DNA of 64,000 nt, from the NCBI RefSeq assembly GCF_019649055.1, contig NW_026570412.1:101390-165389 (forward strand), read 5' to 3'. The notes under the pieces were generated by a model. The model was not told the origin of the DNA and searched no databases. It was given only the letters and a program-made list of their open reading frames with translations. A program made the translations under genes and the position numbers. The DNA is from Paramacrobiotus metropolitanus (Eukaryota; Tardigrada; Eutardigrada; Parachela; Macrobiotidae). Positions 48,352 through 58,899 of this stretch are shown here, piece by piece (the stretch's first letter is position 1; every line of letters begins with the position of its first letter).

Positions 48352-50284
48352 AATGGCTGCTATCCGTTGTTATTCTGCTAAGGGAATCAGCTGCCACGTT
48401 TGTGATTCCTGGACAATGCACTGCCGTAACCGAAAGGTCATACTTCAGGGACACATAAAATAAAAGTTTAAGCCACTGCAACGCCGCACTGTTCTTGGTC
48501 GTACCACGACAAATGAAAGCAACGGTTGAGCTATTGTCGGATGTGACTACCACGCGTCTGCCAATCAAAATCGGTGCCCATATTAATATGGGCAAGCACG
48601 CTGCGATAAGCTCAAGAAAGTTTATGTTTTCTTGTAGTGTGCTGTCAACTGCAGGAGTTGCAATCCAGTTTCCGCTTAGTGCTTTTAGTCCGCCAGGCAA
48701 CTGGTAACCTGCTTTCCAACAGCCTGCCATCCAGTGGTTATCCATGGTTGCTCCAAAACCGCTAAACGAAGCGTCCGTGTGTATAACTGCTCGGGGGCGG
48801 TTGGCCACTGCAACTGGCCACTGCACTCTGCCGTTTACTGCTGCTGCGAAGCTCGCCCACCAATTTAATGCACACTGCATTGGGCGGGTGACTCGCGCAA
48901 GATGCGACGGTGCCTTTAGGCTCATCATTATGTCGATGAAGTACCGCGTGAATGTAGCCGCACCTGCGATTGCCCGAGATGCAAAGGACATGTGTCCAAT
49001 CAACGCCTGCAGTTCTCTTTTTGAGACCTTCTTCCGTGCTGCAAAATGCAATGCTGCTTCTGCTAACTTACTCAATTTTTCCTGCGGCAAAATAATGCAC
49101 TGCAACTGCGAGTCCAATGTCAGACCCAAAAACTGGATGCGCTGCGTGGGGCTGATGACTTTTTCCCATTTTACTGCAAAACCCAAGCACACTAACAACC
49201 GCAAAAGTTGTTTCTGTGCTTCTGCGCACTGCTCATACGTTTTCGCTATCAAAATAAAATCGTCCAAGTAACAGATGCAGTGAAACCCCAGTTTCCTCAT
49301 CTTTCTTGCTACTGCGCTAGATATTCGTTGAAAAATTGCGGGAGCGTTAGCCAGTCCAAAACATAAAAAATTATCAACAAAGTATTTTTCTGGTTCGTTT
49401 CCAAAGCCCCATTTGAAACCTTGTAACTGCCTGTGCGGTGGATATACCGGCACGTGCCGGTATGCCGACTTTATGTCCACGACTGCGAAAAAACAATTAC
49501 TGCTGCTAACGTCGATAACATCTTGAACCGTATCAAATTTAAAAGATTCCGGTTCAATGTACGAATTGAGAGAATTTTCAAAAGGTCTCGAACAATCAGT
49601 AATGGGCCTGGGAGTGAGTGACCCGGATTTTGCTACTGCCCCAATGGCCTGTATGCGATGCGGTTTCGTATCCTGCTCAGAAATTCTGCCTGCTAATAAT
49701 TCTTCTGCGAAAAGCCGGTCAAGCAATGGCTTTGTCTCATTATTAAGTGCGCTGCTATAATTTTTTCCCTCTGCGGGTAAAACTGCATCCATATCCGGAA
49801 CAAGTTGAAAACCGTAACAAATGCCGTTTATTAAAAAATGCAAATCCGTGTCATCCGAAAGTTCAGCTATCCAAAACTGCACATTACGAGTTAACGAACA
49901 GCGTTGCAGTAAGTCTTCGTCAGGGAGGTAATTAACACCATTAACATTGTAACCTTTTCCATGAGAAATACATTTAACCGAAATAAAATCAAAACATTTG
50001 ATATCATCTGCCAAATGAATGCTGCTGTGCTCTGCTATGCTATTACAAGGTTGCCGGTTAGTAACACGTGCACTGCCAATGATGTCGCTAACGTCCGCTG
50101 CTTCCGGCCTGGTTCGAGTTGCAGTTGACGGCGCGGTGCTTGCCTCCACAGTATCCGCACACGTGCCGGTATCGGCAGCTGTCGCCTCTTGCGCAAGTCG
50201 TGCGGTTGTAATCCAGGCAACAATTGAGAGTCTGGAATGCCGGGTGCGTAGCGAATCCGGTGTGCTGCTGTTGTCCGCGGCCAC
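48182..50284 (-). CDS. Reverse transcriptase-RNase H (ORF2)
   Basis: 700 codons. RT motifs: Val-Val-Asp-Ile-Lys-Ser-Ala-Tyr (A block), Cys-Phe-Gly-Leu-Ala-Asn-Ala-Pro (B block) and the catalytic Tyr-Leu-Asp-Asp near 49260. RNase H follows: His-Thr-Asp-Ala-Ser, Asn-Phe-Leu-Glu-Leu, Thr-Ser-Asp-Asn-Ser and the final Asp in Ala-Ala-Asp-Ser-Leu-Ser. This RT-RH organisation without protease or DDE integrase is typical of DIRS/Ngaro elements. The annotated first codon is GTG; the frame is +1 relative to ORF1 with a 197-bp overlap, so expression by frameshift from ORF1 is likely. All catalytic residues seen are intact. Confidence 0.93.
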   Translation of the reverse strand: MAADNSSTPDSLRTRHSRLSIVAWITTARLAQEATAADTGTCADTVEASTAPSTATRTRPEAADVSDIIGSARVTNRQPCNSIAEHSSIHLADDIKCFDFISVKCISHGKGYNVNGVNYLPDEDLLQRCSLTRNVQFWIAELSDDTDLHFLINGICYGFQLVPDMDAVLPAEGKNYSSALNNETKPLLDRLFAEELLAGRISEQDTKPHRIQAIGAVAKSGSLTPRPITDCSRPFENSLNSYIEPESFKFDTVQDVIDVSSSNCFFAVVDIKSAYRHVPVYPPHRQLQGFKWGFGNEPEKYFVDNFLCFGLANAPAIFQRISSAVARKMRKLGFHCICYLDDFILIAKTYEQCAEAQKQLLRLLVCLGFAVKWEKVISPTQRIQFLGLTLDSQLQCIILPQEKLSKLAEAALHFAARKKVSKRELQALIGHMSFASRAIAGAATFTRYFIDIMMSLKAPSHLARVTRPMQCALNWWASFAAAVNGRVQWPVAVANRPRAVIHTDASFSGFGATMDNHWMAGCWKAGYQLPGGLKALSGNWIATPAVDSTLQENINFLELIAACLPILIWAPILIGRRVVVTSDNSSTVAFICRGTTKNSAALQWLKLLFYVSLKYDLSVTAVHCPGITNVAADSLSRITTDSSHFDRFLSVFRSFPGERLPETTSTSYPRSGTGETAERLAESWHSSFIAANTSFPVEQV

Positions 50285-51233
50285 GAAAGGGCCGGTTCTG
50301 CTGCGTGTTGCCGATGCGTCGAAAGGCGTCCGTACGCCGAGTGTCTGCGTTCAGGTTGTTGTCTGCAATAGCAAGCTGCTCGCTTTTGTCAGTAAGTGCA
50401 AATTTTTCATCTCTTGCAAAGCTGCGCATTTCGTTGTCGAAGAGAACGATTGCTTCGTCCTCATACCGACACCGTCTGCCTGCCAGAAACTGCTGATACT
50501 GCAAGAATTCGCGTAGTGCGTCTGCGTATTTGCCCTGCACATCTTTAGCCAACAATGCCGACAACCGCAAGTTACCCAAGAAAAGTTCATTACAAGTTAA
50601 ATCTGTTGCCACTAGATTCTTTTTCTTCTTTTTAAATTGACCTTTCGGATACACGAAGGTATGCGCACGCGGTAAGTTTCTTGCTTTTACTGTTAACTTT
50701 GACAAAAGGTCATCTTCGTCGTCTTCGCTATCGGTTGACTCACCAGAACTGTCGTCGTCTTCGGTGTGTTGCTTCTTGCGGGTTTCACTTCGAGGGGTCG
50801 TGGCGTCCTGGTCCACCGCTCGCTTCTGCGCTGCTTTGTGATCCAGGACATGGCGCAGGTCGTCGCTTGGCTTCTCCGGGAACAGGAAATTCCGCAGGGT
50901 GCAGAAATCCATACCCTTCTTGACGTACTCCTTCAGGTCCGATTCGCGCATCTTCCGCAGATCCTCTGCACTGCTAAATCCCTCGTCTTTCAGGGATTTG
51001 ACTGTCGCTGCCGAAATGCCCAGGTCCTCCAGCTTACGACCCGCTGGCGCGTTATCTGCTGCTGCATGGCTTTCATCTGGAAAGTTGCTCTCCTCCCGTT
51101 CCTTCAACGCGTCAACAAGTCTATCAAGCAGCTCCTCCTTACTGCCGGCGAGGTCCACGATACCCAGCTGCTGCAGTTCGTAACGCAAACCCGGAACTGT
51201 ATAGCGTTCGTTCAACTGCTCTTTGGTAGGCAT
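50088..51233 (-). CDS. Gag-like protein with SAP domain and zinc fingers (ORF1)
   Basis: 381 codons from ATG 51233. Residues ~10-45 form a SAP-like motif (Leu-Arg-Tyr-Glu-Leu-Gln-Gln-Leu-Gly ... Ser-Lys-Glu-Glu-Leu-Leu-Asp-Arg-Leu), which in other proteins binds DNA. A small helical domain follows (~residues 70-120). The middle is acidic (Asp/Ser/Glu run). The C-terminus has Cys/His fingers: Cys-x8-Cys-x5-Cys-x3-His and then Cys-x2-Cys-x4-His-x4-Cys, like a CCCH finger plus a zinc knuckle. It probably packages the element RNA. Confidence 0.88.
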   Translation of the reverse strand: MPTKEQLNERYTVPGLRYELQQLGIVDLAGSKEELLDRLVDALKEREESNFPDESHAAADNAPAGRKLEDLGISAATVKSLKDEGFSSAEDLRKMRESDLKEYVKKGMDFCTLRNFLFPEKPSDDLRHVLDHKAAQKRAVDQDATTPRSETRKKQHTEDDDSSGESTDSEDDEDDLLSKLTVKARNLPRAHTFVYPKGQFKKKKKNLVATDLTCNELFLGNLRLSALLAKDVQGKYADALREFLQYQQFLAGRRCRYEDEAIVLFDNEMRSFARDEKFALTDKSEQLAIADNNLNADTRRTDAFRRIGNTQQNRPFRGRGQQQHTGFATHPAFQTLNCCLDYNRTTCARGDSCRYRHVCGYCGGKHRAVNCNSNQAGSSGR

Positions 51234-51298
51234 ACTGGACTGCGGTTGTGCGGTAATGCAATTACAAAAAAAAAAACTTTTTACTATTGCTAAAAATA

Positions 51299-51504
51299 GA
51301 AAACGAATTCTACGTTTAGCTGCGAGGCACTGCGAGGCACTGGAAGTTGTGATCCGGCTGGCAGCTTTTTATAAGCGGGCAGTGGATCCGGTTTTGGTCG
51401 CTCTGCAACCGTCAGTGGCCCCCCGGCCAATGCCGACAGAGATGGGTCGGTTACGTTCGGCCAATAATAAACAAATTCTGCGTACGTACAGAATTTTACT
51501 CATT
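51299..51504 (-). repeat. Split direct repeat A1
   Basis: 206 bp; equals 46945-47140 plus a 10-bp duplication near 51331. It forms the 5' end of the element (minus strand) and should carry the promoter. It abuts the minisatellite beginning at 51509. Confidence 0.9.
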
Positions 51505-51508
51505 TTTC

Positions 51509-52370
51509 CTGACTACCGAGACTACATGTACTACACGAGAATACGTGGACTACGGAGACTACATGGACTACACGAGACTACGTGGATTACGAGGACTACA
51601 TGGACTACACGAGACTACGAGGACTAGGGAGACTACATGGACTACATGAGACTACATGGACTACAGAGAATACATGGACTACACGAGACTACGTGGACTA
51701 CAGAGACTACGTGGATTACACGAGACTACAAGGACTACCGAGACTACATGGACTACACGAGACTACATGGACTACAGAGACTACATGTACTACACGAGAC
51801 TACGTGGACTACGGAGACTACATGGACTACACGAGACTACGAGGACTACGGAGACCACATGGACTACACGAGACCACATGGACTACAGAGACTACATGGA
51901 CTACACGAGACTACGTGGATTACGGGGACTACATGGACTACACGAGACTACATGGACTACGGAGACTACATGGACTACACGAGACTACATGGGCTACAGA
52001 GAACACATGGACTACACGAGACTACGAGGACTACCGAGACTACATGGACTACACGAGACTACATGGACTACAGAGAACACATGGACTACACGAGACTACG
52101 TGGACTACAGAGACTACGTGGACTACACGAGACTACATGGACTACACGAGACTACGTGGACTACGGAGACAACATGGACTACACGCGACTACATGGACTA
52201 CATGGACTACACGAGACTACGTGGACTACCGAGACTACATGGACTACACGAGACTACGTGGACTACAAGGACTACATGGACTAGAGACTACGTGTACTAC
52301 CGAGATTACATGGACTACATGGACTACACGAGACTACGTGGACTACAGAGACTGCATGGACTATGCAAAC
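51509..52370. repeat. Minisatellite GACTACNNN, ~860 bp
   Basis: Units of 9-10 bp (GACTACATG, GACTACACGA, GACTACGTG, GACTACGGA), often in a 37-bp higher-order order of four. All three plus frames stay open for long distances because the 9-bp unit lacks stops, giving Asp-Tyr-Met-Asp-Tyr-Thr-Arg-Leu-type peptides. These frames are not supported as genes. Confidence 0.92.
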
Positions 52371-52800
52371 TGCTCCTAGTGCTGATTTCTACACTGAGGA
52401 CTTCAGTTGGCTACTTAGGCTACAGTACTACGAGCTCAAATCGCGCACCAGAAAATAGACGTGTACGAACTGTGCCATATCTACAATTCGAGGAAGAGCT
52501 AGACATAACAGCAGAAAAATCACTAAAATGCATGTACAGGAAATGGCTGTTCTCACCACACTGACACCGCCTTTGGCTACTGTCCCCGCCTTTCACTACG
52601 TTTTGCCTATTCGCACCGCTTAGGTTTAAAATTTGTTACACTGCTTTCGTCTATTTTCACCACCTTACGGCGGTAACTTTTGGCTCTTCCCACCTCTTGT
52701 AATTCTCTAGTTGAAACTGCCGCGGAAGTTTGACTGATTTTCGAAACTAATACAATAGTAATAATGATAATGTAATACGTAAATGCGCTTTAGTAAAAAT

Positions 52801-53592
52801 TTACGCGTACTGGGTAGAGATATCAGCAGGCTCTCCAGCCGCTGGGATTCCACTTCCAGGCACCGCATTCACCCCCTGGAAAAGCAATATTCCGTTGCGG
52901 TCTACTCGGCAAAGTTGCGCAGACCACCTACCAGCAGTGCAACCGCTATATCGCCATGCTGGGCAAAGAATCCATGGAACGCGGTGGAGATGTGCGTCCA
53001 CTTGTTGTTTTCAATAATGATTTCCGCACCGCGGCGCTGCTCTTCCACCAAACGTGTTTCCAACTCGCGCAGACGCTGGTCCCGCTCCTGGATCGTCCGC
53101 TGCTGGTCTCGGATCGTCTGCTGATCGTTTTGGGAGTGCGTATCGTTGTTCGCGACCTTTTGCTCTAGCTCGCCGATTTCGCGGTTTTTGGTGCTGAGGA
53201 CATCGATGTCCTGCAGGATATCCTGCAGATTATCCACTATGACCTTCTGGTTTTCGATGATGTTATTGCGTTCCGTCATCTGGTTCTGCAGTGTCTCGAC
53301 CACCTTTAAGCATCGGCAGTAAATTTACACAAGGAGAGCATAAAGAAATCTATGACCGGGAAATGCTACTTACGGTGGGCGTTGTCTCTCTCTTGTGCCA
53401 TCTTCTGCAGTACCTCCCGGCAGTCCTATGGATCAAGAGGCATACGCGATCCAGCATGTTAACGATAATGTTAAGAAGGGCGCAACCATACCTTATCCCA
53501 GGAATTTCCAGCCTTATTGCAGGCCTTGTTCCACGTGCCCTTTGCTTTATCCAGCTTTCTGAACAGGTCGTCGTCTTTTTTATCCGATTTTC
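52801..53592 (-). CDS. Coiled-coil protein gene, four exons
   Basis: Exon 1 is 53592-53492 (after TTGTAG, donor GTATGG), encoding Lys-Ser-Asp-Lys-Lys-Asp-Asp-Asp-Leu-Phe-Arg-Lys-Leu. Exon 2 is 53425-53374 (donor GTAAGT), encoding Asp-Cys-Arg-Glu-Val-Leu-Gln-Lys. Exon 3 is 53303-52932 (donor GTAGGT), a 90-residue Gln/Glu/Asp-rich coiled coil followed by a hydrophobic Phe-Phe-Ala-Gln-His-Gly-Asp-Ile-Ala-Val-Ala-Leu-Leu segment. Exon 4 is 52875-52801 (acceptor CTTTTCCAG), ending Thr-Gln-Tyr-Ala-stop. Exons 1-2 and 3-4 join in phase; exons 2-3 do not (one base left over), so either a small exon is missed or this copy has a frameshift. The start exon lies beyond 53600. Family not recognised. Confidence 0.55.
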
Positions 53593-53649
53593 CTACAAAT
53601 TTAGTGGTGTTTTTACTTACGGAAATTCTTCATTAAATCTTCACAATTA

Positions 53650-54833
53650 AATGGAGACACCCTGCAGAGTATATTCAGAGCAGTTTCATTTGTAGCTGCA
53701 GCTTGTTGATCAGCTTTTTCTTGAATTATTACCCTGTTATCTTATTTATCAGAAAACCTTTCATTTTGAGAGATACCGTATGTCCGCCTTAAAATTAAGA
53801 AGTGAAACCATAGCCGCTTTTTTATTTTAAATCGTTTACGCAGCCAGTCGCCGAAAACAGCGGATTAAGTACTGTACTGGCGTCAGCTTACAGCTAAAAG
53901 TATCAAACTTATGGCCGCGCTACAGTATGAAACTTATAGCAAACACCTACTCTGTAGTGCAGATACAGTACAAACTGATCGGTCTTTCAGTAATCCATAC
54001 TTAATACCACTTTGGAAATTTGTTTTACTTTTTTCAAGGCCACTATTTTATAAAAAGCGCTGAACTAATACAGTAATCACAAGCGCTTCGGCGCTCATTC
54101 CTAACTAATTACTGATATATGCCGACAAGTAGGTTTAGTAATTTGAAAAGACGTAACCGTGCACGACAACCCGTAACTAAAAAGTTTTGGTAACAAATTT
54201 GCCTGACAGCTATACCGTGCAAGGAGAAGAAGATTTCCTAGATATTTACTAGATCGATATTGTTTTAGGCTTTAGCATGTATCAGGTTTTAGCGCATGTC
54301 ACTGGAAAACTTTATCGTTTACATTGCTTCACAACCTTAGAAGCAACAGCAAAATTATCGCTACTGGCCGACTGATCGGAAGCCATTTAAAAATATCACT
54401 AACTCTAGCTCCCTGGAACGCCAGGGTGCGTGGAGACTATCATGGATTCCTGAAATACGGACGCGCGAGTCAGTGAGTGCACAAATGGGCAACCCCTGCA
54501 GGTTCGGAAAAGATGTCCTCCCCATTTGTAATACGGCTTAAAAAAGGGTGAAAACACTTCTCAGTCTGCAAACGAAACTTTAAAAGTACAACGAAACTAG
54601 ATGACAGCCCAACGCCAAAACTGAGCTATGTTTCTACGGTGGCACGAGTGTTGCAAAACGACCCTCGTGCGGCGAAGAAACGACGGTGCATTGCTTCGTT
54701 GAAGCGACACTCGGGGTTTCTTCGCTTCCGCTGTAGTAACATGATCGTTGAAACGAACCGTAGTGCGACCATCGTAATTGGCAGCGGTAGTGCAGCGCTG
54801 TGGTAACTATGGTCGTGATACGGTGGGGATATT
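53650..54833. other. No supported feature
   Basis: AT-rich; no coding stretch with splice sites, no repeats detected by eye. Confidence 0.45.
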
Positions 54834-55152
54834 CTACGGTTGTTTTACGGTGGTATGCCTTATTCGTAGTTTAGTATAGGTAATTACAACTTGCGAGCAA
54901 ATCCAATGCAGCACAGCAGTTATATTTGAACTAAAGTAAATCCGCCAGAAAAACACGGTGATTGTTTCTGAAGCTCTATTACAATATAAAAACAGGAATA
55001 ACATTTCTGGACTGCATAATCTATCTGCATCGAGTTCTGGATCGACACGTTCTGGATCGGGTGAAGGACACTCCAGCTCCAAGAAACCAAACGCATTTTC
55101 AAACCAGCCAAGTAGATGAGGGCACTTCATCCGATTAGCGAGTTCAAGAGTT
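54834..55152 (-). CDS. Exon resembling the C-terminal part of a BTB domain
   Basis: A strong acceptor (ATATTTTGCAG, exon begins 55152) precedes Thr-Leu-Glu-Leu-Ala-Asn-Arg-Met-Lys-Cys-Pro-His-Leu-Leu-Gly-Trp-Phe-Glu-Asn-Ala-Phe. That pattern matches the last two helices of BTB/POZ domains (Leu-Leu-x-Leu-Ala-Asp-x-Tyr...Leu-x-x-x-Cys/Trp). It is followed by an acidic Pro/Asp segment. The frame runs to 54834, but the true exon may end earlier. Upstream exons with the rest of the domain were not located. Confidence 0.35.
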
Positions 55153-55379
55153 CTGCAAAATATTTCCAACTTAGCATTACAGAGTGCGCGAAACTAAAAG
55201 TTTTCATGTATGTACACAAATTTGATACCATGTACCGGGCCATTTCCCTTAACTTATGTGACCTTAGTGACCTTTCTTACATTGATGGTCTTTGCATTGT
55301 GTGTTAGCGCTATTATGTTCGGTGTGGTATTTATAATCTTGAGTCTGGACTAACGTCAAACCTAGCTGCTAGATTTGAC

Positions 55380-55934
55380 AGGTTGTCCTCACCAAATTCA
55401 TCGATAAAGCCTTGTGGTACGCGAGGAAAACGGGGCGTGGCCGTCCGAGGTCAATCAACTGCCCACACCACCATACTCCAATTACCAGGACTTTGAATTT
55501 CTTGGCCTGTTCTTGCCGCCGGCTTTTACAGCCGAAGACGAAGAGTTTCTCGCAAAGAAACTACTCTCCGAAGACGCCATTGGCTGGACATTAGCGCACT
55601 TTTTTCATAAGTAATAATGTGAATTTGGTTGTTAGAACGTTTCTTAGCACATTTTTTTTAAGATTTAAACTAGAAAATATAAGAGAAAGTTATCAGCTCT
55701 TTTACAGAGTAACTTATTAATTTTAATAGGTACGATCAAATTCCGGCCGACGTCGACTTGCATGTACAGGCACCCATAAATTCATTGGGTTTAACGCTGC
55801 ACCAAATTCGCACATTTCCACGCTGGCTGCAGTACCTTATGCTGCAGTTACTAAAGGATCCGTCCCTATCCGTCTATCCTGTTGACTACCGAGCGCATCA
55901 CAAGATGCTGACAGCAGATGCTGCTGTTAATTAA
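55380..55934 (+). pseudogene. Paralogue of the 6.9-9.1 kb gene, frameshifted
   Basis: Exon 1-like part ends at 55610 before GTAATA; exon 2 is 55730-55934 after TTAATAG, ending TAA. The intron is 119 bp and sits at the same position and phase as the 1.6-kb intron of the minus-strand gene. Shared residues include Phe-Leu-Pro, Ala-Pro-Ile-Asn-x-Leu-Gly-Leu, Phe/Tyr-Pro-Arg-Trp-Leu-Gln and Leu-Leu-Lys-Asp. Near 55412 similarity to the paralogue moves from one frame to another (a one-base loss in the Leu-Val-Val region), and upstream similarity fades, so this copy is probably inactive. Exon 2 itself is fully open. Confidence 0.5.
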
Positions 55935-56359
55935 CGAAATTCGAATTTTTTGCAGTGGATTGTGTACGTAGTATTTGTCATGTCGCTCTTATCAGGCTTA
56001 TGCGTACATAACTATGTATTTAAACTATCGTAATAACAGCAGCAGTAGGAGCATATTTGCTGAGGTGAGCAATTTGCTTTTAATAACCAGATTTTGTCAG
56101 CGGATTTCCGTTTACCGAGGTAGGAGTCACCGTAGGACGTCGCCGATTTCTGCGTGCGATATTAAATTGGAAATTATCAGAGCCATCCCTTTTGCACCCC
56201 GTTATTTACAGGTACTCTTTTTTGCAACCAGTAACTGTTAATTAAGAACACCCTGTTTCCGTTTATTACAGACACCCATTTCGTTTGCCCATTTTCAGGA
56301 ATGCGAGACTTATAAAAAATTTATAATTGACCGATGCCAGCGAAATTCATAAACTTCTG

Positions 56360-56640
56360 TTATTTATGACCTTTCCAGCGGGCAGAACGACAATATCAAT
56401 TAAAACGTTTGGATCTTTGACATGAATTTCGTTGAGTGTGCGTGGTCCAGCATTTCTACCGCAGTTCTGCAACCTCGGTCGGTTATTTCCGCTTTTATTC
56501 CGAATGTTTGTTGCTTGCGATATCGTCAACACTTAACACCAACAGCTTTGCCCATCTTACTGCCCGTTTGAAGTTGTACGGTTGTTAATGTCTTAGCGAC
56601 TTCTGGACTGATAGTTAATGATACCACTGTTTGTTAGACC
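56360..56640 (-). pseudogene. Unknown gene fragment in two frames
   Basis: On the minus strand, after an acceptor-like CTAACAAACAG near 56630, the frame reads Leu-Thr-Ile-Ser-Pro-Glu-Val-Ala-Lys-Thr-Leu and Lys-Met-Gly-Lys-Ala-Val-Gly-Val and then stops. About 20 bp later another frame opens with Arg-Asn-Lys-Ser-Gly-Asn-Asn-Arg-Pro-Arg and Leu-Ile-Asp-Ile-Val-Val-Leu-Pro-Ala-Gly-Lys, ending near a weak donor. Both parts look like coding sequence. Either a frameshift or an unrecognised small intron separates them. Family unknown. Confidence 0.3.
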
Positions 56641-56811
56641 GCCGAGCTTACAGTTAACCGTCGATTTTCTGGATGCTTCTTTCATCTTTCCTGAATAAGC
56701 GGGTGGTGTGTCCTGCCTATTACTAACGGAGTGTGGAAAAGAGATAGAAAACCGGGGGTGTTTGGGGTGGCTATAGTAGCACCCTATCAAATTAGTGAAA
56801 TTTGTATACAC

Positions 56812-58337
56812 AATGCTTATAACTCTTCAACCATTGGTCTACCCATACAACGAATTACGTGGCACACTGACAATTTGCTCATTTTGCTGGGTGTAAGTAC
56901 TCCATGCTCATATGGACATGAGCAGCGAGCATGAGCATGTCTAGCCAATCCCGATAACCCGGACATCACAATCAGATTACTGTCCTTAAAAACGTGAATT
57001 GCACTAACGGCTTTTGCGATATATCTATGTTCTTCCGCGCTTTGAAATCTCAAATCGGTGATCGTTAAAGTGACCGTTCTTTAGGAAAACCGATATGCGG
57101 CAGCCTTATAGGACTTACTTGAATCTTCTGATAAGCCGAATGCTGCCCTCCAGTTACCAAAGTTAGCGAAGCGGGGGGTTAGGTGTACCAACGGCCATAC
57201 ACGGCTGCACCCGTGTCTGTGTCGGCTCATTCACGACGTCTCATGGAAGATTTAACGCTGCCTCGCAGATTTTCGGGATAGGAGAATACGGCTGGGCCAG
57301 TCGGTCGGTTGCGCGGGCCACGGCTGCTAGTCAAAATGTGCGATGACATTTTAAATGCTCAGTCGGCTGGTTTGACTTTCTTATTTCTAACTATCGCCAT
57401 GCTTTTGCTGGTCATGACAACCGTTATAACAGAAAAGGAAAGATTTTATCGTGGAAGGGAATCACACAGCAGCATTTACGATTAATCCACTACTGCGAGA
57501 AATCGGCACAGTTCCTTTTTTGTCCCGACGGTCCCGTTTAAGAATAAAAAAGCTTTTTTCTCCGAATTAAAGTTTGGTTCGATCGACTTCGACGTAAGAT
57601 CTTATAAGTCACAAGCTTGTTTTTTCAGTAGACTGTGTCATGAGTTACGTTCTGCGCGTCCCTGAATGACATCAGTGACCCTGTGCTAGCTGCTCTGTTC
57701 ATCCATTGCATCAAACTGATTCCTGTACAACGTCATAAATTAATTTGGTGATTAACGAGGCCACGCATGGGCTGACGACCTTCTGCAGAACAATAGAAGA
57801 CTTGGGATGTAAAAAAAGTTGCCGCATACAGGAAAGCAGCGCCCGCACTGCGCAGCGACGGAAAACTGTTACGACTTGCGGTAATAACTTGCGGTTAGCA
57901 ACAGCAATGAAAATTCCAACCATTGCAGCCCGTTTGACAAAAATACGTACAGTATACGTTTCGATGAAATGAAAGTTGCTTGGCAACACGCTGGCTGCAG
58001 CTATATGTAATGCGTCCAGAATCCATATTTCCTTGTATATACAGACTGTATATAGTGTACACTTGAGCGGTTGAGCCTGATTTCCAATCAGGCTCACTGA
58101 ATTTGGGATATCAGAGTTGCACAGATTGTTAGAACTTAGATCTACTCGCTCATATTCCTAGACTCATTTACTGAAATAAGTAAACGTATTGCATTGGTAC
58201 ATTATTCCGAAGAGGGAGGGGACTTTTTTTCATCGTGATCCAGAACATTTCGAGATTTGTGTCCGTTTTGCGGTAGAAGAAATGTGGTTGTTATACGCAG
58301 CGTGATCTTTGTAATCGGCTTTACTGTATATCTGCAG
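56812..58337. other. No supported gene
   Basis: ORFs up to 128 codons occur (57711-58097, minus) but start at GTG, lack motifs and overlap a plus-strand ORF. The only distinct structure is the hairpin at 58072-58096. Confidence 0.4.
58072..58096. repeat. 10-bp perfect hairpin
   Basis: TGAGCCTGAT, loop TTCCA, ATCAGGCTCA. A compact stem with no T-run after it. Function unknown. Confidence 0.6.
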
Positions 58338-58407
58338 GAACGGATTGAGAATGAAAGTGGCCACGGACGTGAGGCCATCAAGCCCCTTAATTTCTATGAA
58401 ACGGCAG
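58338..58407 (+). CDS. Candidate internal exon
   Basis: 70 bp bounded by acceptor TATCTGCAG and donor CGGCAG|GTAAGA. One frame is open and reads Glu-Arg-Ile-Glu-Asn-Glu-Ser-Gly-His-Gly-Arg-Glu-Ala-Ile-Lys-Pro-Leu-Asn-Phe-Tyr. Partner exons were not found. The minus strand is also open here. Confidence 0.3.
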
Positions 58408-58899
58408 GTAAGAAAACGATTGCACACCCTCAGGCTCTCGGTATTACAGCCCTGCCGGGCCAAGTTTGGAAGTTGTGAATTAAATTCTAAATACTTAGTT
58501 TCGTCGTTCCACTGTTATCTTCGAATATTGTTAGTTTAAATTTTTATAACGAATCCAGAACTGTCAAAACCGGCACGTTCTGGTATGCCATTAGCGATCT
58601 AAGCGGTGATTTTGACCGGCAGATTTTTTTCCGTGGGTGTTGCTGAAAACTATTGAGAAACCGAAATACGTAGTGTCCGTTACTAGGTGGCAAAAAAATA
58701 TTGCTCGACTCGTTTCCTGGGTAGCCAGGGGCTAACAAGTTTGTGATATATGTGTACAGTGGCAATAGTACCGCTTTATTCGTGAATCGTAGCTCGACAA
58801 AATAGCAACTGATTTTGCTGACACTGTGTGTCAGCAACAATACGGACAGTGTCGCTAGGGACAAGCGCGCGTACTTTGTACAAGGTCGAGGCATATCTC

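Larger units (their letters stand above)
46605..51504 (-). mobile_element. Ngaro/PAT-like tyrosine-recombinase retrotransposon, intact
   Basis: Split direct repeats on the minus strand in the order A1 (51504-51299), ORFs, B1 (47285-47138), A2 (47140-46945), B2 (46752-46605). B copies are 148 bp and identical by eye; A copies are identical except for a 10-bp tandem insertion (TGCGAGGCAC) in A1. A2 and B1 overlap by the trinucleotide ATT. Three overlapping ORFs encode Gag-like, RT-RNase H and tyrosine recombinase. There is no methyltransferase ORF, which fits Ngaro better than DIRS proper. There is no target duplication, as expected for recombinase-mediated insertion. ORFs are open and repeats near-identical, so the copy may be recent and competent. 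Confidence 0.92.

Noticed and set aside
51582-52564. Three overlapping ORFs of 215-302 codons with Asp-Tyr-Met-Asp-Tyr-Thr repeats
   Set aside because: They follow from the stop-free 9-bp minisatellite unit and exist in all three plus frames; no start context, splice sites or non-repetitive domain.
57711-58097. 128-codon minus-strand ORF with hydrophobic and Arg-rich stretches
   Set aside because: Begins at GTG, overlaps a plus-strand ORF, no splice sites or family motifs.
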